Origin: WHTI01 sp963756365
GTDB taxonomy: Bacteria > Actinomycetota > CADDZG01 > WHSQ01
Direction of reading: 5' to 3'
Length of the DNA: 64,000 nucleotides
Assembly: GCA_963756365.1 (NCBI GenBank)
Contig: CAVWNF010000003.1
Span: forward strand, 2,108,001 to 2,172,000
The position numbers were made by a program, and so were the translations under genes. The notes beneath the pieces are model-generated. The model searched no databases, was not told the DNA's origin, and worked only from the letters and a program-made list of their open reading frames with translations. Positions 43,406-51,800 of this stretch are shown here, in pieces. Each line of letters starts with the position of its first letter. Positions within the stretch are counted from its first letter, which is position 1.

Positions 43406-43855
43406 TTAGCCCTCGGCGGGGTAGACCTTGAACTTCCGCAACATGCCCTTCATGAAGTGGGGCTCGGAGTGCTTGCTGTTCGACACGAAGCAGAGGGCGA
43501 TGTGCGGGCCCTCCTTGAGGTTCGCGGTGAATGGCTTGCCGTCCTTGCCAGGCTTCGCCCAGGTCCCGCCCACGACCACCGCGTACTTCTCCGGGTGCTT
43601 GGCGGACAGGATGCCCTGCCACGTCTTCTTCACGCCATCCTTCTTGCGGGCCATGAAGACCTCGTGGACACGCTCCTCAGAAGCGTTGGTGAAGGTGAAC
43701 TTGTGCTTGCCGACGGTGAGGCTCTTGGGGATACCGTCGAACTGGTAGTCGGTCGCAGTTATGTGGATCTCGACCGGTGCTGCAGATACTGCAGGTACGA
43801 ATGCTGGCACCGCTAAAGATGCGGCGACAACACACATCGCGAGACGCTTGAGCAT
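43406..43855 (-). CDS. Exported cupredoxin-like (type 1 copper) protein
   Basis: A 149-residue exported protein with signal peptide (1-25, ending SAA). The beta-sandwich pattern and the likely type 1 copper ligands H64 (ERVHEVF), C122 (IALCFVS), H133 (EPHFMKGM) and M138 are present; the Cys-to-His loop is longer than in amicyanin or plastocyanin. It is convergent with the mau-like operon, where amicyanin would be expected as electron acceptor of methylamine dehydrogenase. Function as a partner is suggested, not shown. Confidence 0.8.
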   Translation of the reverse strand: MLKRLAMCVVAASLAVPAFVPAVSAAPVEIHITATDYQFDGIPKSLTVGKHKFTFTNASEERVHEVFMARKKDGVKKTWQGILSAKHPEKYAVVVGGTWAKPGKDGKPFTANLKEGPHIALCFVSNSKHSEPHFMKGMLRKFKVYPAEG

Positions 43856-43979
43856 GGAGGAACCCCCTCTTTCGCCGACAGCTGACGAGGCATGATGACA
43901 TCCGAGAGCCAGCCAAGGGAAGGGGTTTTCTCCACTTTTCCACCACCCAGATACCCTTTGGGCCCCCCGACTCCAGCGC

Positions 43980-44008
43980 TTGCGAACACCCGGCTACGAC
44001 GCTATCTT
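43980..44008 (+). promoter_or_regulatory. Sigma-70-type promoter of groEL
   Basis: A -35-like TTGCGA (43980-43985) and a -10-like TATCTT (44003-44008) are separated by 17 bases. The -10 element abuts the CIRCE operator, which is the standard layout for HrcA repression. Confidence 0.65.
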
Positions 44009-44034
44009 TAGCACTCGCACCGATGGAGTGCTAA
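44008..44034 (+). promoter_or_regulatory. CIRCE operator (HrcA binding site)
   Basis: The perfect inverted repeat TTAGCACTC-N9-GAGTGCTAA is the CIRCE consensus bound by the heat-shock repressor HrcA. It lies 39 bases before the groEL start. hrcA itself is not in the window. Confidence 0.97.
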
Positions 44035-44073
44035 TCAAGCGCTTACTGTCCGAAGATGCAGGGAGGACGCAAC

Positions 44074-45696
44074 ATGGCCAAGATGCTGAGCTTCGATGAG
44101 GAAGCCCGTAGGGCTCTCGAGCGGGGCATGAACCAGCTCGCCGATGCGGTCAAGGTGACGCTCGGGCCCAAGGGACGAAACGTGATCCTTGAGAAGAAGT
44201 GGGGCGCTCCGACGATCACCAACGACGGGGTCTCGATCGCCAAAGAGATCGACCTCGAGGATCCGTACGAGCGGATCGGTGCCGAACTCGTCAAAGAGGT
44301 CGCGAAGAAGACCGACGATGTGGCCGGCGACGGCACAACGACGGCGACCGTCCTCGCTCAAGCGATGGTGACGGAGGGTCTCCGGAACGTCACCGCAGGC
44401 GCCAACCCGATGTCGCTGAAGCGCGGCATCGAGGCGGCCGTGAAGGCCGTCGTGGAGCAGATCGGAAACTCCAGCCGCGAGGTCGAGGGCCGCGAACAGA
44501 TCAGCCAGGTGGCTTCGATCTCAGCCAACAACGACCCCGAGATCGGCGAGACGATCGCCGAAGCGATGGACAAGGTCGGCAAGGACGGGGTCATCACCGT
44601 CGAGGAATCGAACACCTTCGGTCTCGAGCTCGAGCTCGTCGAGGGGATGCGGTTCGACAAGGGTTACATCAGCCCCTACTTCGTTACCGACTCAGAGCGC
44701 ATGGAAGCAGTGCTGGACGAGCCCTACATCCTGATGGCCAACCAGAAGGTCTCCTCGGTGAAGGATCTCCTTCCGGTTCTCGAGAAGGTCATGCAGGGTG
44801 GCAAGTCGCTGCTGATCATCGCCGAGGACCTCGAAGGAGAGGCGCTCGCAACGATGGTCGTGAACAAGATCCGCGGCACCTTCAAGGCAGCCGCGGTCAA
44901 GGCTCCAGGGTTCGGTGACCGACGCAAAGCGATGCTCGGCGACATCGCGATCCTGACAGGGGGCCAGGTCATCTCCGAGGAGATCGGCTTGAAGCTCGAG
45001 GGCGTCGAACTCGACATGCTCGGATCCGCTCGGAAGGTAGTTGTCACCAAGGACGACACCACCATCATCGAGGGTGGAGGCGCGGCCGACGAGATCACCG
45101 GCCGGGTCAATCAGATCAAGTCGGAGATCGAGCGCAGCGACTCCGATTACGACAAGGAGAAGCTCCAGGAGCGGCTCGCGAAACTTGCAGGCGGCGTCGG
45201 CGTCATCAAGGTCGGGGCGGCCACCGAGGTCGAACTGAAAGAGAAGAAGCACCGCATCGAAGATGCGGTGCAGACCACAAAAGCGGCAGTCGAGGAAGGC
45301 ATCGTCGCCGGTGGAGGGGTCACGCTCCTCCAGGCATCCGAGGCGATCGAGAAGCTCGACCTCGACGGCGACGAGGCGACCGGAGCGAGGATCATCCGTC
45401 GAGCCCTCGCAGAGCCCCTCACCATCATCGCCCGCAACGCTGGCCTGGAAGGTGGCGTAGTGGTCGAGAAGGTTCGGACCCTCGGCCCGGGTGAAGGTCT
45501 CAATGCTGCAACCGGCGAGTACGGGGACCTATTCAAGGCTGGCGTGATCGATGCGGCCAAGGTCACCCGCTCCGCGCTTCAGAACGCAGCATCGATAGCG
45601 GCCCTGTTCCTGACCACCGAGGCGATCGTCGCCGACGCTCCCGAGAAGAACTCGGGGATGCCGGGCGGCATGCCAGGCGGAGACATGGACTTTTAG
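44074..45696 (+). CDS. groL: Chaperonin GroEL
   Basis: A 540-residue 60-kDa chaperonin. It has the standard start AKMLSFDEEARRALERG, the ATP-site motifs LGPKGRNV and GDGTTTATVLAQ, and the C-terminal repeat GGMPGGMPGGDMDF. The ATG at 44074 has GGGAGG upstream. There is no groES in front, as is common for the second groEL copy of actinobacteria. Control by CIRCE/HrcA is visible in the leader. Confidence 0.98.
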   Translation: MAKMLSFDEEARRALERGMNQLADAVKVTLGPKGRNVILEKKWGAPTITNDGVSIAKEIDLEDPYERIGAELVKEVAKKTDDVAGDGTTTATVLAQAMVTEGLRNVTAGANPMSLKRGIEAAVKAVVEQIGNSSREVEGREQISQVASISANNDPEIGETIAEAMDKVGKDGVITVEESNTFGLELELVEGMRFDKGYISPYFVTDSERMEAVLDEPYILMANQKVSSVKDLLPVLEKVMQGGKSLLIIAEDLEGEALATMVVNKIRGTFKAAAVKAPGFGDRRKAMLGDIAILTGGQVISEEIGLKLEGVELDMLGSARKVVVTKDDTTIIEGGGAADEITGRVNQIKSEIERSDSDYDKEKLQERLAKLAGGVGVIKVGAATEVELKEKKHRIEDAVQTTKAAVEEGIVAGGGVTLLQASEAIEKLDLDGDEATGARIIRRALAEPLTIIARNAGLEGGVVVEKVRTLGPGEGLNAATGEYGDLFKAGVIDAAKVTRSALQNAASIAALFLTTEAIVADAPEKNSGMPGGMPGGDMDF

Positions 45697-45700
45697 TTCT

Positions 45701-45722
45701 GGCGATCGTCGAGACGATCGCC
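45701..45722. terminator. Inverted repeat just after groEL
   Basis: A ten-base perfect inverted repeat GGCGATCGTC-GA-GACGATCGCC starts five bases after the groEL stop. The two-base spacer gives a tight hairpin. It may be a first termination or mRNA-protecting stem. Confidence 0.6.
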
Positions 45723-45764
45723 TTCTGAGCGACACCTGCGTCACCGGGAGTGCGAGTACACAGA

Positions 45765-45790
45765 AGAGGGCCCGGATCTCCGGGCCCTCT
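45765..45790. terminator. Bidirectional terminator between groEL and rpmG
   Basis: An eleven-base stem AGAGGGCCCGG / CCGGGCCCTCT with a four-base loop (ATCT), followed by TTGCTTG on the plus strand. It can serve groEL and, on the opposite strand, rpmG. Confidence 0.85.
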
Positions 45791-45808
45791 TGCTTGTCCC
45801 CCCTGGAA

Positions 45809-45970
45809 CTAGCGGGTCTCTTTGTGCGCAGTGTGCGTGCTACACCAGCGGCAGTACTTCCGGAACTCCATGCGGTCCCGGTTGTTGTGCCTGTTCTTCT
45901 CGGTGATGTAGTTGCGTCGCTTGCACTCAGCGCACTCGAGCGTCACGTGGACGCGGCGGTCGCTCGCCAC
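45809..45970 (-). CDS. rpmG: 50S ribosomal protein L33
   Basis: A 53-residue ribosomal protein with zinc-ribbon cysteines C13, C16, C40 and C43 (ECAECKRRNY and KYCRWCSTH). This is the cysteine-bearing (C+) L33 form. The GTG at 45970 has AGAGGTG upstream. It lies downstream of tRNA-Thr and tRNA-Met on the same strand, the usual setting near secE-nusG, though those genes are not here. Confidence 0.95.
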   Translation of the reverse strand: MASDRRVHVTLECAECKRRNYITEKNRHNNRDRMEFRKYCRWCSTHTAHKETR

Positions 45971-46044
45971 AGTGGTTCACCTCTTCTTTGGATACCTCGG
46001 AGAACCCGAGGTGTCGGATCAAGGTTCGTGAGTATACCCGGGCC

Positions 46045-46434
46045 CTAAGCGGGCTGCGGGCTGACGTCCTCCGGGCCTGGGCGACGACGGAACGGCCTGC
46101 GTACTGGTCGGTCCGGGCCCCAATCCATCCGCTGAGCGGGAGAGAACTGTGCGATCGGGTCGTGGGGAGAGATGGCCCCCTCCATGGCTCCTTCGAGCGG
46201 GCCCCAGACCCCTGTCTCGGATGTTTCGAGCGGAGGGGGAGGAGGCGGTGGTGGGACGCGCTTCCCCGGAGGAGGCGGAGGCGGGGGCGGAGGAGTAGAT
46301 ACGGCACGAGGCTCAGCCACGCGGACAGGTTCATCCGTCCAGATAGCCGTAGCGACCCCCGATCGAGCCTCTCTGAAGGCCTCCTCCACTTGGGATCTGA
46401 TGTCGATAAACGGGTCGTTAGTCATCTCCCCCAT
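46045..46434 (-). CDS. Proline-rich small protein
   Basis: A 129-residue protein with no recognised family. An acidic start (MTNDPFIDIRSQVEEAFREA) precedes two polyproline runs of eight or nine residues in the middle, and the tail is Pro/Arg-rich. It sits between tRNA-Met and rpmG on their strand. A Gly-rich reading on the opposite strand is the antisense of the proline run. It may be real but its start (ATG 46434 or 46425) and function are unsure. Confidence 0.5.
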   Translation of the reverse strand: MGEMTNDPFIDIRSQVEEAFREARSGVATAIWTDEPVRVAEPRAVSTPPPPPPPPPGKRVPPPPPPPPLETSETGVWGPLEGAMEGAISPHDPIAQFSPAQRMDWGPDRPVRRPFRRRPGPEDVSPQPA

Positions 46435-46501
46435 CTATTCGGCATCTGCTGGAAAAAGTTGAGCGATAGATGGAGGGGGCCGGCACGGGCCGGCCCCTGG
46501 G

Positions 46502-46573
46502 TAGCGGCGGGTGGACTCGAACCACCGACACAGCGATTATGAGCCGCTTGCTCTGCCCCTGAGCTACGCCGCC
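46502..46573 (-). tRNA. tRNA-Met (anticodon CAT)
   Basis: A 72-base cloverleaf on the minus strand. The acceptor GGCGGCG pairs with CGCCGCT (one G-T pair), the anticodon loop reads CTCATAA and the T arm is GGTGG-TTCGAGT-CCACC. CCA is not encoded. Elongator Met is most likely; a lysidine-modified Ile tRNA cannot be excluded by anticodon alone. Confidence 0.93.
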
Positions 46574-46625
46574 CCGGGTCGATACGGGACCGGGCCTAGA
46601 CCCGGGCACCATGTTCTCACCTTGG

Positions 46626-46698
46626 AGCCCCCTCACGGAATCGAACCGTGGACCTTCTCCTTACCATGGAGACGCTCTGCCGTCTGAGCTAAGGGGGC
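46626..46698 (-). tRNA. tRNA-Thr (anticodon GGT)
   Basis: A 73-base cloverleaf on the minus strand. The acceptor GCCCCCT pairs with AGGGGGC, the anticodon loop is ATGGTAA between TCTCC and GGAGA, and the T arm is CACGG-TTCGATT-CCGTG. CCA is encoded at 46625-46623. Confidence 0.95.
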
Positions 46699-46772
46699 GG
46701 TGCGATGGCACAGGATACCGAACCTTGAGGGGCCGCGGACAATAGGGTGACCGGGTGGAGAGAGGTCGGTAG

Positions 46773-47763
46773 ATGAGGACGAATCGAGAGTGGGAACCTG
46801 CCTTCGCGGGAGGCGGGGCGACCTTCCAGAAGGTTCCCCTGGTCCTCGATCCGGCCTCGCTAGAGGGGGCCGACGTGGCGATCATGGGTGCGCCCATGGA
46901 CGAATTCGTCACCCACCGCCCGGGTACACGGTTCGGCCCCCGAGCGATCCGTCTCGCGAATGATGGTGGGGGCGATCCGTCGATGCCGCACATGGACGCC
47001 GGGATCGACCCCTTCGCCGAACTGAAGGTCGTCGACCACGGCGACGCGGAGATAGTGCCCGGAGACCCCACCGCCAGCCACGAGACGGATCGGCGAGATG
47101 GTCGGTCGCATCGTGGACGCTGGGCCGGTCCCGTTCATCCTCGGTGGTGACCATTCGATCGCTCATCCGAACATCAAGGCGGTCGCCGCTCGCTACCCCA
47201 CGGGTGACGTCGCGGTCGTCCAGTTCGACACCCACGCGGACACCGCGACCCAGAACTGGGGCGTGAAGATGGCGCACGGCACTCCGTTCTTCCACCTCGT
47301 CGATGAGGGCGTGATCCCTGGTAACAGGCTCTTCCAGCTCGGACTTCGAGGCTATTGGCCGCACGCGAAGGAGTTCGAGTGGGCGCGTTCCGCGGGAGTC
47401 CGCTGGCACCGGATGGAGGAGATCGACGAACGCGGGATCACCTCCGTCATCGACGAACTCATCGAGACGATCGCCGACATCCCCCACCTCTACCTATCGG
47501 TCGATATCGATGTGCTCGATCCTGCGTACGCTCCGGGCACGGGCACCCCAGAACCCGGAGGGATGACGACCCGAGAACTACTCCCTTCGGTTCGACGGTT
47601 GGCGGCTGCACGCGGGTTGGTCGGTATGGACATGGTCGAGGTTTCGCCCCCCTACGACCACGCCGAGATAACCGCACTCGCGGCCAATCGAGTCATCATG
47701 GAGGCACTAACCGGACTGGCTCTACACCGTCGAGGTGGCGGGCCGGCCCCCCAGGATCACTAG
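46773..47763 (+). CDS. Agmatinase-family ureohydrolase with a +1 shift
   Basis: Ignoring one extra base near 47088 gives a 329-residue ureohydrolase. Metal motifs: LGGDHS (just after the shift), FDTHADT and SVDIDVLDPAYAPGTGTPEPGG. The N-terminal THRPGTRFGPRAIR is typical of agmatinase/guanidinobutyrase/guanidine hydrolase-like proteins; the substrate cannot be fixed. It is distinct from the arginase at 16425. The stop shares CTAG with the convergent ATP-grasp gene. Confidence 0.85.
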
Positions 47764-49206
47764 CGACATAACCGTTCTAGAACCTCCAACAGCCGGTGGT
47801 AGAGGGCATCCGCGTCCTCGGTAGATCTGGCGATGCACACCGCCCCCAGCTTCCCGTGGTCCTGGAGCGCACCGAGGAGGTGAAGTGTTATCCCCGTCCC
47901 CGCCGCACGGTCGAACGCAAGACCCGCATCCTCGAAGCCCGCGGATCAACGCTGCAGGAGTCAAGGACTTGTAGGCGTCCGCCTTCAGGTTGTCCGTGGC
48001 CATGTACGCAACCCGCTCCCCGCTGGCCATGAGCTCGCCCGTCTGCTCGTCGTAGGTGCCACCGGTCAGATACTTGGCCATCAGGAACGGGTGGGTCGTG
48101 CCTCCCATCCGCAGATTGATCTCGCTCAAGAAGGCTCGCTCGCCGTCGTCTTGAGGAACGATGATGAAGTCGACGCCGAAGGAGCCGACCACGCCGTCAC
48201 GGGCGAGCACGTGTCCGACCCTCTCGGCGAAGTGCTGGATGTCCGCCCGGTACAGCTCCGCCGCTGGGAACCGGCACCCGAGATAGACCTGACCGTCCGG
48301 GCCCCCAAGGATCTGATCGTGGGTGGAGAGAACCTCCACGGTCCCCGCAGGGGATACATAGAGCTGAACGGAAGGAGAAACCGGTTCGCCGACAGCTCTG
48401 ATGTGTTCCTCGACGATCCCGCCTTCGGCTGCCAGCTTGGGTAGATAGGTCTCCCATGTCTCGCCGTCGGCGCAGAAGACCGCCGGGGTGTGATCGACCG
48501 GTGAGCCCAGGTCGTCGACCTCGATGATCACGTTCCCTTGTCCCGAGAACCCGTGGTTGAGCTTCGCTACCACCGACCTGACGCTCGGGCGGCGATCTAT
48601 CAACGCCCGGATCTCCTTCTCGAGATGGTCCGCACTCGCGATGTCCTCCGCGCCATCCAGCGTCGGGACACTGGCCCGCAGAGCCACTTTGCGAGACCCA
48701 GACTTGGTTCCCAGCTCGACGAGCGGAACGGCGGGCCCAAGGAGGGGGATACCTGTGCGAAGACAGAACTCTGCCTCGGCCTCGGTCACGTTGAAGGGGA
48801 CTACGACCGCCGCCCCTTCGCTGAGCGTTTCGATCTCCTCGATGATGTCGGGGCGTTCGAGGATCTTGGCTGTCAATCCTCGAGGTTCTGGATCGTCGAG
48901 CGTTACCAAGCTCAAGCGCTCTCTAGCATCGACATCGTCCAAGAAACCCAGGTAGTAGTCGATCACCGTGGGATCGATCGGGAGGGCGGTCGCGTAGACC
49001 ATCTTGAGGCCCGGTTCGCGTAGAAGAAGGAGCAAGCACAGCAGCCTCTCCTCGTAGCGCGTGATCCCGGTGATCTTCACCAGTTCCGTTGTCGCGAAGC
49101 TGATCGATGGCAGCACGACGATGGTCCCGGCCGTCATGTCTCCTAGGCCGCCGCGCCCAAGGTGATCCTTGAGGCGATCCTGGAGCGCCTCGAAGCTAGA
49201 TTCCAT
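47760..49206 (-). CDS. PGM1-like ATP-grasp peptide ligase with a +1 shift near the C-terminus
   Basis: Read through one extra base near 47940 this is a 481-residue ATP-grasp protein of the group related to PGM1, the peptide ligase of pheganomycin synthesis. Typical segments: VVLPSISFATTELVKITG, RYEERLLCLLLLLREP, VVAKLNHGFSGQGNVII (ATP site) and SEINLRMGGTTHPFLM (metal site). After the shift the end reads FEDAGLAFDRAAGTGITLHL and closes normally, RLLEVLERLCR. Uncorrected, the frame ends at 47722 in unlike sequence inside the neighbouring gene. Its substrate is unknown. ATG 49206 is preferred over GTG 49212. Confidence 0.84.
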
Positions 49207-49305
49207 CGGCACAGCGTATGTGGGCAGCCATCGGCGGGAAGACGCCTGCTCCGCTACTCCGATTACGTATGTCCCGATCCGTACGCGTTCGCGTAGATAG
49301 ACGAT

Positions 49306-50124
49306 GTGTCCACCTCGAAGCGTCTCGTCGCCGCCCTCCTCCTCGGGGCACTGATCACCGGTGTTCTCGTCGCGGCGCGCAGGCCGAATCTCTCCGTCAG
49401 TTCCAACATCCGGTTCGCCACCGCATCAGACGGGCCGCTGATGCTGGACGTCTACCAGCCGACGGCCCCGGGCCCCCACCCGGTGATGGTCCTGATCCAC
49501 GGGGGATCCTGGAAGGGGGGCGACAAAACAGACTGGGCGCGGCTGGCGCCGAGGATCGTCGATGCCGGCTACGTTGCGTTCTCGATCAACTATCGCCTCG
49601 TCGAACCCGGGGACGATCTCAGCTGGCGCGCTCCGCTCCGGGATATCGAGTCGGGATTGGATTGGGTCATCGAGCACGCGGCCCGCTTCGGAGGCGATCC
49701 CACCCGCGTGGCGGTGCTCGGATCGAGCGCTGGAGCACACCTGAGTCTCTTGATGGAGATACCGCCGGGAGCGATCGATGTCCTAGGGGTCCTGTCTCCG
49801 CCCGCCGACCTGGAGGCTCTGAGCGCCGGGCCTCTGGGGGGCGCAGTCACGGCCTACCTGGGTTGTTCGCCACGCCGGTGCCCCCAGCGATACTCGGCCG
49901 CATCGCCGGTCACGCAGGCGAGAACAACGTTGCCGCCCACGTTCCTCTCCTACTCGACCGACGAATTGATCCCCAGAGCGCAGGAGGACGCACTTGCGGG
50001 TGCCCTCTCGGAAGCCGGCGTCGAGGTCGAGACCAGAGTTTTCCCCGGCTCGAAGCACGCGCTACTGATCGGGCCTCAGGTACTTGAAGACGCCCTGGGA
50101 TTCTTCGCCGCGCATCTCAGGTGA
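49306..50124 (+). CDS. Exported alpha/beta hydrolase (esterase/lipase, HSL-like)
   Basis: A 272-residue hydrolase with an N-terminal membrane helix or signal (about 6-25). The oxyanion motif is HGGSWKGGDK, the nucleophile is in LGSSAGAHLS, the acid lies in STDELIPRA and the histidine in GSKHALL. This is the BD-FAE/acetyl-esterase pattern. The GTG start is at 49306. It abuts the convergent 4CL-like gene with TGA directly followed by TCA. Confidence 0.85.
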   Translation: MSTSKRLVAALLLGALITGVLVAARRPNLSVSSNIRFATASDGPLMLDVYQPTAPGPHPVMVLIHGGSWKGGDKTDWARLAPRIVDAGYVAFSINYRLVEPGDDLSWRAPLRDIESGLDWVIEHAARFGGDPTRVAVLGSSAGAHLSLLMEIPPGAIDVLGVLSPPADLEALSAGPLGGAVTAYLGCSPRRCPQRYSAASPVTQARTTLPPTFLSYSTDELIPRAQEDALAGALSEAGVEVETRVFPGSKHALLIGPQVLEDALGFFAAHLR

Positions 50125-51687
50125 TCAAGCCTTAGTTCGCTCTTGCTCCACGAGGACACGACGGAGGATCTTCCCCGACGCGGACTTCGGGATCTCGTCG
50201 ACCTGCTCGATCTGCCGGATCTTCTTGTATGGAGCTACCCGCTCGGCAACGTAGGTGGTGATGTCGTCGAGGCTCACCTCCGAAGTCAGCACAACGAATG
50301 CCTTGGGAACCTCGCCAGCCTCCTCATCGGGCACCGGGATCACCGCGGCATCCGCCACGGCCGGGTGCGAGATCAGGATCGCTTCGAGTTCAGCCGGAGG
50401 TACCTGGTAGCCCTTGTACTTGATGAGCTCCTTCAATCGATCGACGAGGAAGAAATAGCCGTCGTCATCGACGTACCCGATGTCACCCGTATGGATCCAA
50501 CCGTCCGTATCGATCGTCGCCGCGGTCGCTTCATCGTTGTTCAGATAGCCCTTCATGACCTGAGGACCCCTGATCCAAAGCTCACCGGTCTCATTGGCAC
50601 CGAGGTCCTTTGCCGAGGTCACGTCTACGAGGCGACACTCGGTATTCGGCAGCGGCAACCCGATCGATCCTGGACGGTTCTTGCTCGGTTCATCGGGGTT
50701 GCAGTGGGTGACCGGCGACGTCTCGGTGAGCCCATAACCCTGAACCACCGTGCAGCCCACACGCTCTTCACATTCTCTGGTCAGCTCGGAACCCAGTGGA
50801 GCTGCGCCGGACATCATCACCTGGAGGCTCGAGAGATCGAAGTCGCCAACCATCGGATGCTTCGCAAGCGCCAGCGCTATGGGCGGCACGATGTACGCGC
50901 GAGTGACCTTGTGCTTTTGGATCAACGTAAGGAACTGCTCGAGGTCGAACCTTGGCATCGTCACGATCGTCGCGCCGTGGTGGACGGCGATGTTCATGAT
51001 GACCGTCATCCCGTAGATGTGGAAGAAGGGAAGCACCCCGATGATGACGTCGTCCTCGCTCACGTCCTGAGGAACTTCCGCCTGTATAACGTTGGCGACG
51101 AGGTTGCGGTGCGTCAGCATCACGCCCTTCGGGAAACCGGTCGTCCCAGAGGAGTACGGGAGAACCACGAGGTCCTCTGCGGGAGAGATGGCAACCTCGG
51201 GTACGGCGGCATCGGGGGCCAGCAGCGAGGCGAACGGGGTTGCTCCATCGGCGTCACCGAAAACGAATATCTCCTCAACACCGGCCTTGTCCCCCGCCGC
51301 TCTGGCGACCTCGAGGAACATCGGCACGGTCACCATGAACCGAGCCTTCGAGTGCTCGAGCTGAAAGGCGAGTTCCTCCTCGGTGTAGAGCGGGTTCATC
51401 GTCGTCACGATGCCGCCAGCAGCGGCTATCCCATGGAAAGCAAGCGCATATTCGGGGATGTTCGGAGAGTGGATAGCGAAGACATCGCCTTTCGAGAACC
51501 CCCGCAGAGCGAGGCCGCTCGCAAGCGCCTTGGTTCCGGCAGCCATATCCGCGTAGGTGACAGTGCGGCCGCTGGGGCCGTCGATCAGGGCGGGTTTCGC
51601 ACCCCGGGCGGCGGCACCCGCCAGGACGTACTCGGGCAGAGATACGTCCGGGATCTCGACGTCCGGGAACGGACTACTGAACACCAT
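50125..51687 (-). CDS. 4-coumarate-CoA ligase-like acyl-CoA synthetase
   Basis: A 520-residue ANL ligase resembling 4-coumarate:CoA ligases. Motifs: PYSSGTTGFPKGVMLTH, QGYGLTETSPV, GDIGYVDDDGYFFLVDRLKELIKYKG, in part, and PKSASGKILRRVL with the catalytic lysine. The ATG at 51687 follows AAGGAG. The true acid substrate is unknown; a medium- or long-chain fatty acid is as likely as a phenylpropanoid in bacteria. Confidence 0.92.
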   Translation of the reverse strand: MVFSSPFPDVEIPDVSLPEYVLAGAAARGAKPALIDGPSGRTVTYADMAAGTKALASGLALRGFSKGDVFAIHSPNIPEYALAFHGIAAAGGIVTTMNPLYTEEELAFQLEHSKARFMVTVPMFLEVARAAGDKAGVEEIFVFGDADGATPFASLLAPDAAVPEVAISPAEDLVVLPYSSGTTGFPKGVMLTHRNLVANVIQAEVPQDVSEDDVIIGVLPFFHIYGMTVIMNIAVHHGATIVTMPRFDLEQFLTLIQKHKVTRAYIVPPIALALAKHPMVGDFDLSSLQVMMSGAAPLGSELTRECEERVGCTVVQGYGLTETSPVTHCNPDEPSKNRPGSIGLPLPNTECRLVDVTSAKDLGANETGELWIRGPQVMKGYLNNDEATAATIDTDGWIHTGDIGYVDDDGYFFLVDRLKELIKYKGYQVPPAELEAILISHPAVADAAVIPVPDEEAGEVPKAFVVLTSEVSLDDITTYVAERVAPYKKIRQIEQVDEIPKSASGKILRRVLVEQERTKA

Positions 51688-51800
51688 CCGGGCTCCTTCC
51701 ACTACGGCTCAGCCATCGGCGTGCACCCTAAGCTGGCGTGCACCCTAAGCCTCCTACTCTTTCCACACGAAGCCCGGCGTCCCTGCCATAGTTGGGGGCT

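Noticed and set aside
44199..44918. A 239-codon plus-strand frame within groEL
   Set aside because: Shifted shadow of groEL; Arg/Asp-rich with no motif.
46172..46462. A Gly-rich plus-strand frame opposite the proline-rich protein
   Set aside because: It is the complement of the proline runs; the minus-strand frame has the longer, better-placed start and lies on the strand of the tRNA/rpmG cluster.
47722..47940. The uncorrected C-terminus of the ATP-grasp gene
   Set aside because: It is Cys/Gly/Pro-rich and runs into the neighbouring ureohydrolase; the +1 frame gives a family-like C-terminus ending exactly at the CTAG overlap.
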